A stretch of DNA of 64,000 bases, taken from the NCBI RefSeq assembly GCF_002973525.1, contig NZ_PVEN01000006.1, positions 186,001 to 250,000 of the forward strand, read 5' to 3'. This document shows positions 23,944-34,868 of this stretch, in pieces; position 1 is the first letter of the stretch, and each line of letters starts with the position of its first letter. Below the pieces are notes generated by a model. It did not search any database, was not told where the DNA came from, and was given only the letters and a program-made list of their open reading frames with translations. The translations under genes and the position numbers were made by a program. The DNA comes from Paraburkholderia sp. BL21I4N1 (lineage in GTDB: Bacteria; Pseudomonadota; Gammaproteobacteria; Burkholderiales; Burkholderiaceae).

Positions 23944-26387
23944 TCCAGCGGATTCACATGCCAGATATTGCGAGCATACTCACCGATCGTACGATCCGAC
24001 GAAAACTGCCCCATCCCCGCGACGTTCTCGATCGCGCTTTCCGCCCACGCGCGCTTGTCGACGAAGCGCGCGTCCACCTCGTCCTGCGCCTTCGCGAACG
24101 CGGCGAAATCGGCCAGCACCATGTAGTGATCGCCCCAGTCCACCAGCGTGTGGAAGATGTCCGAGAAGCGCAACGGGTCGTCCGGCGAGAAGAAGCCCGT
24201 GCGGATCTGATCGAGCGCCATGCGCAGTTCCGCGTTCTCCTCGTAGATCTGCCGCGGCCGGTAACCGGAGGCGCGCAGACTGTCCACTTCATCCGCGGTA
24301 TGGCCGAAAATGAAGATGTTCTCGCGGCCCACGGCGTCGCAGATTTCGATATTGGCGCCGTCCATCGTGCCGATCGTCAACGCGCCGTTCAGCGCGAGCT
24401 TCATATTGCCGGTGCCCGACGCCTCGGTGCCCGCCATCGAAATCTGTTCGGACAGATCGGCCGCCGGAATGATCAGTTCGGCCACGCTCACGCCGTAGTT
24501 CGGCACGAACACCACCTTCAGGCGGTCGCCGATCAGCGGATCGTGATTAACCTTCTCGCTCACGTCGCCGATCAGCTTGATGATCGTCTTCGCCATCCGG
24601 TACGCGGACGCGGCCTTGCCGGCGAACAGCACCACGCGCGGCACCCAGTCGCGCTCGGGATTCGCGCGAATCTGGTTGTAGCGCACGATCACATGCAGTA
24701 CGTTCAGCAATTGCCGCTTGTATTCGTGAATGCGTTTGACCTGCAGATCGAACAGCGCATCCGGATCGAAATGCAGCTTGGTGTGATGCGCGAGCCGCTG
24801 CACGAGGCGGATCTTGTTCTGCCGCTTCGCTTCGCGGAAAGCCTCGATAAAGCCGCTGTCGGTGCGCAGATTGCGCAGTTGTTCCAGCTCGAACAGATTG
24901 CTGCGCCAATGCTTGCCGATCTGCTGATCGATCAGCGACGACAGCGACGGACTCGCCTGCGCGAGCCAGCGGCGCGGCGTGATGCCGTTGGTCACATTGG
25001 TGAAGCGGTCGGGATAGACGCGCGCGAAGTCGGCGAAGATATCGCGTGTCATGAGTTGCGAATGCAGCTTCGACACGCCGTTCACTTTATGACTCGCGAC
25101 GATCGCCAGATACGCCATGCGCACGCGCCGCTGGCCGTATTCATCGACCAGCGAAATGCGGCGAATCATCTCGCCGTCATGTCCGGACTGCTCGCTGACG
25201 TGCTTGAGAAACTGCGCATTGATCTCGAAGATGATCTCGAGATGCCTCGGCAACAGGCGCGCGAGCATTTCGACGTCCCACGTTTCGAGCGCTTCCGGCA
25301 TCAACGTGTGATTGGTGTACGAGAAAATTTTCGTGACGTGCGTCCACGCCTTGTCCCACGGCACGTGATGTACGTCCACCAGCAAACGCATCAGCTCGGG
25401 AATCGCCAGCACGGGGTGGGTGTCGTTCAGATGCACCGCCACTTTCTCGGAGAAACGGCCGAACGTGCTGTGCGTGCGCTGATAACGGCGAATCAGATCC
25501 TGCATGGTGGCCGACACGAAGAAGTATTCCTGGCGCAGCCGCAATTCGCGGCCGGCCGGTGTCGAGTCGTCCGGATACAGCAGGCGCGAGACGTTCTCCG
25601 ACATGTTCTTGGTGTCGACGGCGTTGCGGTAATCGCCACGGTTGAACGCGCCGAGATCGAGTTCCTCGGTGGCGCGCGCGGACCAGAGACGCAGCGTGTT
25701 GGTGGCGTCGGTCGCGTAGCCGGGAATGACGGTGTCGTATGCGGTCGCGTTCACGTGCTCGGTGTCGATCCATTCGACGTGCTCGCCGCGCTGCACCGTG
25801 CGGCCGCCGAAGTGCACCATGTACTTGATCTCCGGCCGCGGAAACTCCCACGGATTGCCCGCGCGCAGCCAGTAGTCCGGCGCTTCGACCTGCTCGCCGT
25901 CGACGATTTCCTGGCGGAACATGCCGTACTCGTAGCGGATACCGTAGCCGAAGCCCGGAATGCCGAGCGTGGCCATCGAGTCGAGAAAGCACGCCGCCAG
26001 CCGGCCGAGACCGCCGTTGCCGAGCGCGGCGTCCGGCTCGATATTGATCAACATCTCCATATCGACGCCGAGGCTCGCGAGGGCCTCTTTCATCTGGTCG
26101 TGGATGCCGAGCGCCAGCAAGGCGTTCGTAAACGTCCGGCCGATCAGGAACTCCATCGACAGGTAGTAGACGCGTTTCACATCCTGTTCGTATTGCAGGC
26201 GCGTGGTCTTCATCCAGCGCGCGACCAGCCGGTCACGCACCGCGAGCGCGGCGGCGTGCAGCCAGTCATGCGGATGCGCGGTGACGGCGTCCTTGCCGAC
26301 GCCGTACATCATGCGATTGGAAATTGAGCGCCGTAGCGCGTCGACGGTACTGTTGAGCTGGTCGAATTCCAGATCGACGGTTGTCAT
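23934..26387 (-). CDS. glgP: Glycogen/maltodextrin phosphorylase
   Basis: This is an 817-aa family GT35 phosphorylase that releases glucose 1-phosphate from alpha-1,4-glucans. The PLP lysine is in GNMKLALNGALTIGT (about K663), with upstream EASGTGNMK. The N-terminal GNGGLGRLAACFLDSMATL and the tower and phosphate-binding regions are present, and the length is normal. Start ATG 26387 is fixed by a ggagg SD and the family's N-terminus; the frame runs on upstream without support. No other glycogen genes are adjacent, so it is a lone gene. Confidence 0.96.
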   Translation of the reverse strand: MTTVDLEFDQLNSTVDALRRSISNRMMYGVGKDAVTAHPHDWLHAAALAVRDRLVARWMKTTRLQYEQDVKRVYYLSMEFLIGRTFTNALLALGIHDQMKEALASLGVDMEMLINIEPDAALGNGGLGRLAACFLDSMATLGIPGFGYGIRYEYGMFRQEIVDGEQVEAPDYWLRAGNPWEFPRPEIKYMVHFGGRTVQRGEHVEWIDTEHVNATAYDTVIPGYATDATNTLRLWSARATEELDLGAFNRGDYRNAVDTKNMSENVSRLLYPDDSTPAGRELRLRQEYFFVSATMQDLIRRYQRTHSTFGRFSEKVAVHLNDTHPVLAIPELMRLLVDVHHVPWDKAWTHVTKIFSYTNHTLMPEALETWDVEMLARLLPRHLEIIFEINAQFLKHVSEQSGHDGEMIRRISLVDEYGQRRVRMAYLAIVASHKVNGVSKLHSQLMTRDIFADFARVYPDRFTNVTNGITPRRWLAQASPSLSSLIDQQIGKHWRSNLFELEQLRNLRTDSGFIEAFREAKRQNKIRLVQRLAHHTKLHFDPDALFDLQVKRIHEYKRQLLNVLHVIVRYNQIRANPERDWVPRVVLFAGKAASAYRMAKTIIKLIGDVSEKVNHDPLIGDRLKVVFVPNYGVSVAELIIPAADLSEQISMAGTEASGTGNMKLALNGALTIGTMDGANIEICDAVGRENIFIFGHTADEVDSLRASGYRPRQIYEENAELRMALDQIRTGFFSPDDPLRFSDIFHTLVDWGDHYMVLADFAAFAKAQDEVDARFVDKRAWAESAIENVAGMGQFSSDRTIGEYARNIWHVNPLDME

Positions 26388-27067
26388 CGAAGCCTCCGGG
26401 TAAAAGCGACGCGACATGCGCGAACCGCACAGATGACGGACGGGAGGCGCGTGCCGGTCAGGCGGGTTAAGAAACAGAGTAGGACATTTTACGGCCACCG
26501 GACACCGGCGAGCGCGAGCGGTTTGAGACGCACATGCCATGCCCGCCGCCAGGGGCCGCCAAGCGGATTTTTCGCACGCGCGCGGTGCAAGCCCCGTGAG
26601 CGCGGCACTGCACGCGTGCATCGGCCCACAAAACAGGCAAACGATTGCGAAATGAAAGACGCGCGGGCAGCGAATCCAGGCACACGCACAACGACATTAT
26701 TTTTTCGACGCGTGACGTGCGGATGAATCCACCAACAACGTTGAGGCGTGATCGAATCGGTCCCTCTCGTCTGCCAGACGGATGAAGCGGAAAGGTGTGT
26801 GACAACGCGAACCCGAGCCAGTTCGAAGATGCCGTTCGGGGCTGACCGTTAGTTGCTTTATGACCTCGGTCCATCGCGTCCCGCGCCGCCTGACTCCCAG
26901 CACGATTTCGGCGTCTCTGTAACAATTGCGCGATTCGCCGCGCGCACTGCTTCGATCGCTGAATTCGGGCCACGCGCATCCTCCTCACACGCAATCCTGC
27001 CGCTCGCGCGCCACGCTTTTCACCACGCGCCGGCGCGAGCCGTACGCCTAACCCGACGAGCCACGCC
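26388..27067. other. Long intergenic region between glgP and an efflux gene
   Basis: This 680-bp stretch lies between divergent genes (glgP leftward, the DHA2 pump rightward) and should hold both promoters. I saw no hairpin with a T-run and no convincing small gene. Open frames here lack SD sites and normal codon bias. The segment near 26690-26705 (attattttttcg) is the most AT-rich, a plausible glgP promoter zone. Confidence 0.4.
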
Positions 27068-28489
27068 TTGTCCGACAAACCCAGCACCACCACTGCGCCG
27101 CCGTTCCCCGCGGACGGCCCGATGTCCGCCGCCAACCGCCGTGCAATGGCCGCGATCATGCTCGCCGTCGCCCTCGCCACGCTCGACACCGCGATCGCCA
27201 ACACCGCGCTGCCGGCCATCGCCGCCGACCTGCATGCGGCGCCCGCGGCGTCGGTGTGGATCATCAACGCCTATCAGCTGGCGATGGTCGCGACCTTGCT
27301 GCCGCTCGCGGCACTCGGCGATATCGTCGGGCACCGGCGCATTTATATCGGCGGGATCGCGCTGTTCACGCTGGCCTCGCTGGCATGCTCGCTGGCGACG
27401 ACGCTGCCCATGCTCGCCGCCGCGCGCGTGCTGCAAGGACTCGGCGCGAGCGCGATCATGAGCGTGAATACCGCGCTGATCCGCTATCTGTATCCGCCGC
27501 ATCGGCTCGGACGCGGGCTCGGCACCAATGCGCTGATCGTCGGGGTGTCGTTCGCGGTGGGGCCGACGGTAGCGTCGCTGATTCTTTCCGTCGCCGCGTG
27601 GCCGTGGCTGTTCGCGGTGAACGTGCCGCTCGGCCTGCTGGCGCTTGCCTTCGCGTGGCCCGCCTTGCCGCACACCGAACGCGGCACGCATCAGTTCGAT
27701 CCGGTCGCGGCGCTGCTCAACGTGATCACGTTCGCCGCGCTGATCTTCGCGCTCGGCGAGGCGGCGCAGCGCGCACCGACGCAACTGGTGCTGAGCGCGG
27801 CGGCGATCGCGGTGGTGTTCGGGGTGCTGCTGATTCGCCGTGAGGCGGGCCACCCGGCGCCGATGCTGCCGGTCGATCTGTTCAAACGGCCGGTGTTCGC
27901 ATTGTCGGCGGTGACCGCGGTCTGTTCGTTCGCGGCGCAAGGGCTCGCGTTCGTCTCGCTGCCGTTTTACTTCGAGGACGTGCTGCATCGTAGCCAGGTG
28001 GAAACCGGCTTTCTGATGACGCCGTGGCCGGTGGTGGTTGCGTTGGCGGCGCCGCTGGCCGGGAGTTTGTCCGATCGCTATCCGCCCGGCCTGCTCGGCG
28101 CGATCGGGCTGGCGGTGATGTCGGCGGGAATGGCGTCGCTGGCGCTGTTGCCGGTGCATCCGCATGTGCTCGACATCGGTATCCGGATGGCGATTTGCGG
28201 CGCGGGCTTCGGCTTTTTCCAGTCGCCGAATCTGAAGGCGCTGATGGCGAGCGCGCCGCCCGAGCGCAGCGGCGGCGCCAGCGGCATCGTCGCGACGGCG
28301 CGCCTGCTCGGGCAGACCACGGGCGCGGCGCTGGTCGCGTTGAGCTTCGGGATCGCCGGCCGGCATGGGCCGACGTTGGCGCTCAGCGCCGGCGCGTTCT
28401 TCGCGGGGGCGGCGAGCCTCGCGAGCGGTTTGCGGCTGCTGGCGCCGTCGCATCGTTCGGGCGTCCATGCGAAGACGGCGGTGAAATGA
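27068..28489 (+). CDS. DHA2-family (14-TMS) MFS drug-efflux transporter
   Basis: This is a 473-aa inner-membrane proton-coupled antiporter of the EmrB/QacA type. Helix 1 carries LDTAIANTALPAI (motif D1), loop 2/3 carries GDIVGHRRIYIGG (motif A), and helix 5 is of the antiporter type (GVSFAVGPTVASLI). The frame begins at TTG 27068; ATG 27122 is an alternative, as neither has a clear SD. No MFP (EmrA) partner or regulator is adjacent. Substrate unknown. Confidence 0.92.
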   Translation: MSDKPSTTTAPPFPADGPMSAANRRAMAAIMLAVALATLDTAIANTALPAIAADLHAAPAASVWIINAYQLAMVATLLPLAALGDIVGHRRIYIGGIALFTLASLACSLATTLPMLAAARVLQGLGASAIMSVNTALIRYLYPPHRLGRGLGTNALIVGVSFAVGPTVASLILSVAAWPWLFAVNVPLGLLALAFAWPALPHTERGTHQFDPVAALLNVITFAALIFALGEAAQRAPTQLVLSAAAIAVVFGVLLIRREAGHPAPMLPVDLFKRPVFALSAVTAVCSFAAQGLAFVSLPFYFEDVLHRSQVETGFLMTPWPVVVALAAPLAGSLSDRYPPGLLGAIGLAVMSAGMASLALLPVHPHVLDIGIRMAICGAGFGFFQSPNLKALMASAPPERSGGASGIVATARLLGQTTGAALVALSFGIAGRHGPTLALSAGAFFAGAASLASGLRLLAPSHRSGVHAKTAVK

Positions 28490-28490
28490 A

Positions 28491-28530
28491 AAAAGCGGGC
28501 GCACTGTTGTGACAGTGCGTCCGCTTTTCG
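28491..28530. terminator. Terminator between convergent genes
   Basis: A 17-bp stem (aaaagcgggcgcactgt with acagtgcgtccgctttt, one G-T pair) and a tgtg loop ends in tttt on each strand. It serves the efflux gene and probably the convergent threonine aldolase gene. Confidence 0.85.
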
Positions 28531-28598
28531 CCTGGACGTTTCCTTGAACGTTTCGGTGAGGCTTTCCTCCCCGGCTCGCCCTAGCGCGCGTCAGACCC

Positions 28599-29606
28599 TC
28601 ACTGCGCCGCGAAATACCCCTTCACCGCCGCGATAAACGTATCGATATCCCCACGCGATACGTCCTTGTGCGTGACGAACCGCGACGCGTACAGCATCTG
28701 CGTGAGGATGCCGCGCTCCTTGAGCCACGCTTCGAGCGGCGCGCAATGCTGTTGCGGAAACTGCGCGAACACCATATTGGTCGCGACCGATTGCACCTTG
28801 ACGTGTTCGATAGCCTCCAGCCCGGCCGCCAGATGCGCGGCGTGCGCGTGGTCGTCGGCGAGACGCTCGACGTTGTGATCCAGTGCGTACAAACAGCCCG
28901 CCGCCAGCACGCCGGCCTGGCGCATGCCGCCGCCGAGCACCTTGCGCCAGCGGTGCGCCACGTCGATCAGCGCCTGGCTGCCGACCAGCACCGAGCCGAC
29001 CGGCGCGCCCAGCCCCTTCGAGAAACAGACCGATACCGAATCGAACGGCGCGCACAACTCCGCGACCGGCTTGCCCGACGCGACGGCCGCGTTGTAGACG
29101 CGCGCGCCGTCGAGGTGAGCCGCCAGACCGTGCTTGCGCGCGAGCTGCACCGCCTCCGTGACATATCCCGCCGGCAACACCTTGCCGCCGATGGTGTTCT
29201 CCAGCGCCAGCAACCGCGTGCGCGCGAAGTGGTCGTCGATCGGCTTGATTGCGGCGGCGATTTTTTCGAGCGCGATCGAGCCGTCGGCGGCATTTTCGAG
29301 CGGCTGCGGCTGGATGCTGCCGAGCACCGCCGCCCCACCGCCTTCGTACTTATAGGTATGCGCCAGTTGGCCGACGATATATTCGTCGCCGCGCGCGCAG
29401 TGCGCCATCAAAGCGGCCAGATTGCTTTGCGTTCCGCTCGGGAAAAACAGGCCGGCCTCCTTGCCGGTGCGCTCGGCGAGCGTGGCTTGCAGACGCAGCA
29501 CGGTGGGGTCGTCGCCCCAGACGTCGTCGCCCACTTCGGCGGCCGACATGGCCGCGAGCATCGCCGCGGTCGGACGGGTTACGGTATCGCTGCGCAAATC
29601 GATCAT
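28599..29606 (-). CDS. ltaE: Low-specificity L-threonine aldolase
   Basis: This is a 335-aa PLP enzyme cleaving L-threonine or L-allo-threonine to glycine and acetaldehyde. It starts with the diagnostic MIDLRSDTVTRPT, has GDDVWGDDP, FPSGTQSN and the PLP lysine in FSKGLGAPVGS (about K197). ATG 29606 is chosen because the family starts there; the frame is open for another 34 codons upstream. The upstream neighbour reads the same way but is separated by about 200 bp. Confidence 0.95.
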   Translation of the reverse strand: MIDLRSDTVTRPTAAMLAAMSAAEVGDDVWGDDPTVLRLQATLAERTGKEAGLFFPSGTQSNLAALMAHCARGDEYIVGQLAHTYKYEGGGAAVLGSIQPQPLENAADGSIALEKIAAAIKPIDDHFARTRLLALENTIGGKVLPAGYVTEAVQLARKHGLAAHLDGARVYNAAVASGKPVAELCAPFDSVSVCFSKGLGAPVGSVLVGSQALIDVAHRWRKVLGGGMRQAGVLAAGCLYALDHNVERLADDHAHAAHLAAGLEAIEHVKVQSVATNMVFAQFPQQHCAPLEAWLKERGILTQMLYASRFVTHKDVSRGDIDTFIAAVKGYFAAQ

Positions 29607-29768
29607 GGTGTGTCCCTGTGCGTCTCGTCTATGAATGACAGCCCGTGGCGGCCGGCGCGCCGCTTCGTCGGTTGCGACGAATGGAGGCGGCGCCGGCTGG
29701 TGAGCCACACAGTGTATTCAATTCAGACGGCGCTGAGAAACCTTGCTCAAAATCCGCACGGATAGATA

Positions 29769-29794
29769 GCCTTAAGCGCGAGCCTTAAGCGCGA
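29769..29794. repeat. 13-bp exact tandem duplication
   Basis: Two adjacent copies of agccttaagcgcg lie in the short gap between the 3' end of the NlpD-like gene and the ltaE promoter side. It is non-coding. Confidence 0.9.
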
Positions 29795-29810
29795 GGCTGA
29801 ACAGAGCGCC

Positions 29811-30590
29811 TTAACCGCCCGACTTCGGCAGCCACGCGAGCGGATCGACCGGCTGACCGTTCTGGCGCACTTCGAACTGGATCGACGCGACGCCCCGGCT
29901 ATCCACGCCGACCTCGCCGATGGTCTGCCCTTGCGCAACCGCGTCGCCTTCCTTGACGAGCAACGTGCTGTTCTGCCCGTAAGCGGTAATCAGCGAATCG
30001 TCGTGTTTGATGATGATAAGCGGACCATACGCCTCGATGCCGGTGCCCGCGTAGACCACGCGGCCGGTGGCAGCCGCCTTGACCGGGTCGCCCGGACGCC
30101 CGCCGATCACGATGCCGTTCGATCTGCCCGGCGCGAACGTCTTGAGGATCGGCCCACGCAACGGCCATTGCAACACGCCCTGCTGCGGCCCGGACGACGC
30201 CAAAGGCGCACCCGGCACATTGGGCGCGTTCGAGCCGCCGTTCTGGCCGACGCCGACGGGTGGCGTCACCACGCTGCCGGACGCCATGGGCGGCGATACG
30301 CGCAGCACCTGGCCGGGACTGACGGCGGCGTTGACCGGCAAGCCGTTCCACGACGCGATTTCCTGAAGCTTGCGGCCATACGCCGCCGCGATGGCGGGCA
30401 GCGTATCGCCCGCATTGACGCGGTAGAAACCGGCAGGTACGGGCACCGTGCCGAGGGTGGTCGGACGGGCAGGCGCGTTGCTGTAGAACGGCGTGCTGTC
30501 CCACGGCATCGTGGTACAACCGCCGAACATCACGCCCAGCAAGGCTGCGGCCAGCAACCTCGAGCCCGTCAAATGCCATTGTCTTGTCAT
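29811..30590 (-). CDS. NlpD-like lipoprotein with LysM and degenerate M23 domain
   Basis: This 259-aa envelope lipoprotein has a signal with Cys at about residue 25 (MFGGC, atypical -3 Phe), a LysM domain (about 56-98, FYRVNAGDTLPAIAAAYG), a proline/glycine linker and a C-terminal M23/LytM domain (about 150-255). The zinc ligands are lost: GIDI has become GIVI, and the HxH site reads IQFEVR. So it should not cut peptidoglycan but, like E. coli NlpD or EnvC, would activate an amidase in cell separation. SD gagga precedes ATG 30590. It is not next to rpoS or pcm here, so it may be a second NlpD-like protein. Confidence 0.88.
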   Translation of the reverse strand: MTRQWHLTGSRLLAAALLGVMFGGCTTMPWDSTPFYSNAPARPTTLGTVPVPAGFYRVNAGDTLPAIAAAYGRKLQEIASWNGLPVNAAVSPGQVLRVSPPMASGSVVTPPVGVGQNGGSNAPNVPGAPLASSGPQQGVLQWPLRGPILKTFAPGRSNGIVIGGRPGDPVKAAATGRVVYAGTGIEAYGPLIIIKHDDSLITAYGQNSTLLVKEGDAVAQGQTIGEVGVDSRGVASIQFEVRQNGQPVDPLAWLPKSGG

Positions 30591-30740
30591 GTGATTTTCC
30601 TCGACACGTTGATTCAATCGGATGCAATCAGCCCCAAGCATTTGCCATGCCGCTCGACCTGAGCGCACGGCGGCGACCCGCCATTATGCCGCCGCGTCCG
30701 ACAGCGACGGCGTCGGCATGGCAGCCGCACACGCCAACGT

Positions 30741-31058
30741 TCAGACGCTGCCTTCCGCCTCGACCACCAGAATGCGCGCCGCGCCTAGCGGATGGGCGAC
30801 ATGCTCGGTTCCCACCGACGCGTAGAACACGTCGCCCGTTTCCAGGATCGCCGACTGTTCGACGCCGTCTTGCCGATAGCGCATCTCGACGCGGCCATCG
30901 AGCACCGCGAACACTTCCTCGCCGTCGTTGACGTGCCACTTGTAGGGCTGATCGGTCCAGTGCAGGCGCGTCGTGATGCCGCCCATGTTGGCGATATCGA
31001 GCGCGCCCCAGGCGCGCGTCGCGGTGAAGCTCTTGCTGCGAATGATCTTCATGGTCAT
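30741..31058 (-). CDS. Cupin-domain protein
   Basis: This 105-aa single-domain cupin shows cupin motif 1-like residues in WHVNDGEEVFAVLDGRVEMRY and motif 2-like residues in VFYASVGTEHVAHP, where two histidines and a glutamate could bind a metal. It starts MTMKIIRSKSFT at ATG 31058. Function unknown; small cupins like this range from sugar isomerases to dioxygenases. Confidence 0.85.
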   Translation of the reverse strand: MTMKIIRSKSFTATRAWGALDIANMGGITTRLHWTDQPYKWHVNDGEEVFAVLDGRVEMRYRQDGVEQSAILETGDVFYASVGTEHVAHPLGAARILVVEAEGSV

Positions 31059-31302
31059 CGAGCCGGTGAGAGAGGCGAAGCGGCGGCGCCCGTTTCCGCC
31101 GAAGCAGGCCGAGCCGCGGGAAGCGTGCTTTTTGCGCTGGCCCCATTATAGGTCCGGCGCTCGGCGCGGCGACTTCCGCGCCGGCTTCCGCTTATGCAGG
31201 CCTAATCGTGTGACCATTGCTTCCATTCACCCCTCGCCTATACTCAGACTTGCCGCGCGCGGTACGTCGAACGAAAACGCCTGATCCTGCGAGGAGTTGG
31301 GG

Positions 31303-31623
31303 ATGAACAAAGCCACCTTTCTGGCCGTGCAGCTCAACGTCGACGATGTGGCGGCGTCCCCCGGTCTGGTCGAGTTGCTGAATACGCACCTGGTGTTCGC
31401 CGCGGACGTGGCCGAAGCCGCCGACGCCCTGGTACAGCTGGCAAGCATCGCGGGACTGTCGAGCGGCGTCGAAGCCAGCGTCGAGATTCCCGCCCTCGCG
31501 ATCGAACGACTGCGCGAAGCGCTCGACAACCTGAGCGGCTACGACGAATCGTGGCTCCTTGCCCTCGAACCGAGCCGCGCGCTATTCGACGACATAGGCC
31601 GCCGGCATCGCACGCTGCATTAG
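31303..31623 (+). CDS. Hypothetical protein, 106 aa
   Basis: This small acidic, helix-rich, cytoplasmic protein begins MNKATFLAVQLNVDDV. ATG 31303 has a gaggag SD at a good distance; a TTG two codons earlier is in frame but less suitable. No signal, membrane segment or recognised domain. It reads in the same direction as the DUF2968 gene 165 bp downstream, which may or may not share its promoter. Confidence 0.65.
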   Translation: MNKATFLAVQLNVDDVAASPGLVELLNTHLVFAADVAEAADALVQLASIAGLSSGVEASVEIPALAIERLREALDNLSGYDESWLLALEPSRALFDDIGRRHRTLH

Positions 31624-31787
31624 AACCGCGCTCGCGGAGGGCATCCCGAGTGCCGCGCGCCGTGGCGCCTGCTTGCCAGCGCCGCCGTTCCGCCTCTTTT
31701 CGCTCACCGCCCGATCCGCCAGATCTGCCGGCATGCCGCAATGCCGGTGGCATCTGAAGGCGCCGGGCGTCAACCGGAGGAACCGCC

Positions 31788-32573
31788 GTGAAAAGTCTCC
31801 TGAACCGCCGAAGCGTGCTGGCCGGCCCATCGCATCTCGTCCAGGTCGCGCGCGAGAACGCCGGCGGCGCCGGTTCGCCGCCTGACGTGCGCAACGCGGC
31901 ATCCGCCGCCGAAGCCGCCGAGGCTGACGATCGCGCCAATCCCGCCGCTATGCAGTCCACGGCAGCACCTGCGGCGCCGGCCGACGCGCCGCCCCGGCCT
32001 GTCACGACCTTGCGGCCCGTGCCGGTCGTACCGACGCAGGTGAGCGGACGCGGCGTGCAGATTGCGGACACCGCCGATATCGAGTGGCTGACGGAAGAAA
32101 ACGCGCTGACGCCGTTTCGCGTGTTCCGCAGCTTTAGCTATTCGGTCAGCCTGCTGTTTCACGCGAAGGAATTGACGTATTACATCGTGCTATATCAGGA
32201 CGGCTCGCTGTGGCGTGCACTAAAAGCGGCCGATCTCGAAGCCGCCGAGGCGGCCTTCCATCATTTCGAAGACCAGGCCACCCGGCTATCGGACGGCGAA
32301 ACCCGCCGCGCCCAGCTCGAAGCGCAGAACGAACAGCTGGCGCGCCTGATCGCGCGTTCCGAGGCGCACGCCGAACGGCTGCGCAGCGATCTGCAACGAC
32401 GCGGCGCGCAGGAGCAGGCGGTGTCGGCCCGACAGAATCAGACACGTAAAGACGTGTCGCAACTGGAAGCGCAGCGCGTGGCCGCGCAGGCGCATCTGAA
32501 CAAGGCGCATCGGCAGATTCATCAGCTCGATCTGACGAGCAATGAATGGATTCCGCATTTGCCGAATCGTTGA
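31788..32573 (+). CDS. DUF2968-family protein
   Basis: This 261-aa protein has an alanine/proline-rich disordered N-terminal third and a conserved core (TADIEWLTEENALTPFRVFR). A long coiled-coil follows (about 160-245, rich in Glu, Gln, Arg and Ala with heptads), then the ending SNEWIPHLPNR. The pattern matches DUF2968, a family restricted to Burkholderiaceae. No clear signal peptide is present. Function unknown. A strong terminator follows. Confidence 0.8.
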   Translation: MKSLLNRRSVLAGPSHLVQVARENAGGAGSPPDVRNAASAAEAAEADDRANPAAMQSTAAPAAPADAPPRPVTTLRPVPVVPTQVSGRGVQIADTADIEWLTEENALTPFRVFRSFSYSVSLLFHAKELTYYIVLYQDGSLWRALKAADLEAAEAAFHHFEDQATRLSDGETRRAQLEAQNEQLARLIARSEAHAERLRSDLQRRGAQEQAVSARQNQTRKDVSQLEAQRVAAQAHLNKAHRQIHQLDLTSNEWIPHLPNR

Positions 32574-32612
32574 CGCATGCGGTCGTGAATGCCGTTCACG
32601 CGTCGCACACAT

Positions 32613-32657
32613 AAAAAAACGCCGACCTGGCATAGAAAGCCGGTCGGCGTTTTTTTG
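32613..32657. terminator. Strong bidirectional terminator
   Basis: A 14-bp stem (aaaaaacgccgacc with ggtcggcgtttttt) with a loop holding a further ggc/gcc pairing ends in T-runs on both strands. It separates the DUF2968 gene (plus) from the DUF4148 gene (minus). Confidence 0.92.
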
Positions 32658-32701
32658 CGCCGCGATCCATCAGGCGGCGTTTGCAGCAGCTTCAGCGCAA
32701 A

Positions 32702-33019
32702 TTAATTGCCGAAGTAGATCGAGTTGCGGTTATTGCCGTTCAGCGGACGACCCGACTGCGTCGTACCGACAGCCGGTGCGCCATAGCCGCTGTTGTCAGC
32801 CTGAGCGGTGCCGTTCTGAGCGTCGACACGGGCTTGCGCGGCCAGCAGGTTGGACGGGTAATCAGCGTGATCGCCGACCGGGTTGTAGCCGGCCTTTTCC
32901 AGTTGCACCAGTTGGGCGCGGACTTCAGCGCGGGTCAGCGGCTGGTTCGATTGAGCGAACGAAGCGACAGGAGCGACCAGAGCCGCGGCGACGACAACAG
33001 CAGAGATAAGGGACTTCAT
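32702..33019 (-). CDS. DUF4148-family small periplasmic protein
   Basis: This 105-aa secreted protein has a signal peptide cleaved at SFAQ and the DUF4148 signature LTRAEVRAQLVQLEKAGYNPV. It ends in a low-complexity tail (SGRPLNGNNRNSIYFGN). The family is abundant in Burkholderia; function unknown. SD (ctggagg) lies 7 bp before ATG 33019. The gene lies alone, with its promoter in 33020-33293. Confidence 0.9.
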   Translation of the reverse strand: MKSLISAVVVAAALVAPVASFAQSNQPLTRAEVRAQLVQLEKAGYNPVGDHADYPSNLLAAQARVDAQNGTAQADNSGYGAPAVGTTQSGRPLNGNNRNSIYFGN

Positions 33020-33293
33020 GATGTAAACCTCCAGAACTTGTTTTTAATGCGCGTTGGGCTTGTTGTCCCGTAGCGCTTAAGTAGAAGTTTAGGAGCGTCG
33101 ACATCTAGGGGAAACCCCTTAAACGATGAAACTCTATTTCGAAATTCGCAACAGTCAGGGCTTCGCGCCAGCTTCATGCCATCTGGCTGACAGTTTTCGG
33201 CAATAATTTGCCGACTCACGTTTCAATCGATCACACGGCCGGGCGCGCCTTGTGGCAGCGCGCCCCGAGCCGCGATTAAACGACCGACCCGGT

Positions 33294-34703
<1,410 letters not shown>

Positions 34704-34868
34704 GTGAATTCTCCAGAGTCCAATAAATGTCGGGACGTCGCGCCGGGAAGAAACGTCGGCGGGACGTCGAGGGTGAAAGAATAAAAGAAATGCCGGCTTG
34801 CCGCTCGCTGGCAGGCAACGGGCGGCCGATTTTTTTACTGCGCGAAGCGGCGTTCCTGACCGCGCTCT

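Noticed and set aside
23958..26327. Long open frame (about 789 codons) antisense to glgP
   Set aside because: It shadows a conserved enzyme, has no SD or family match, and high GC keeps antisense frames open.
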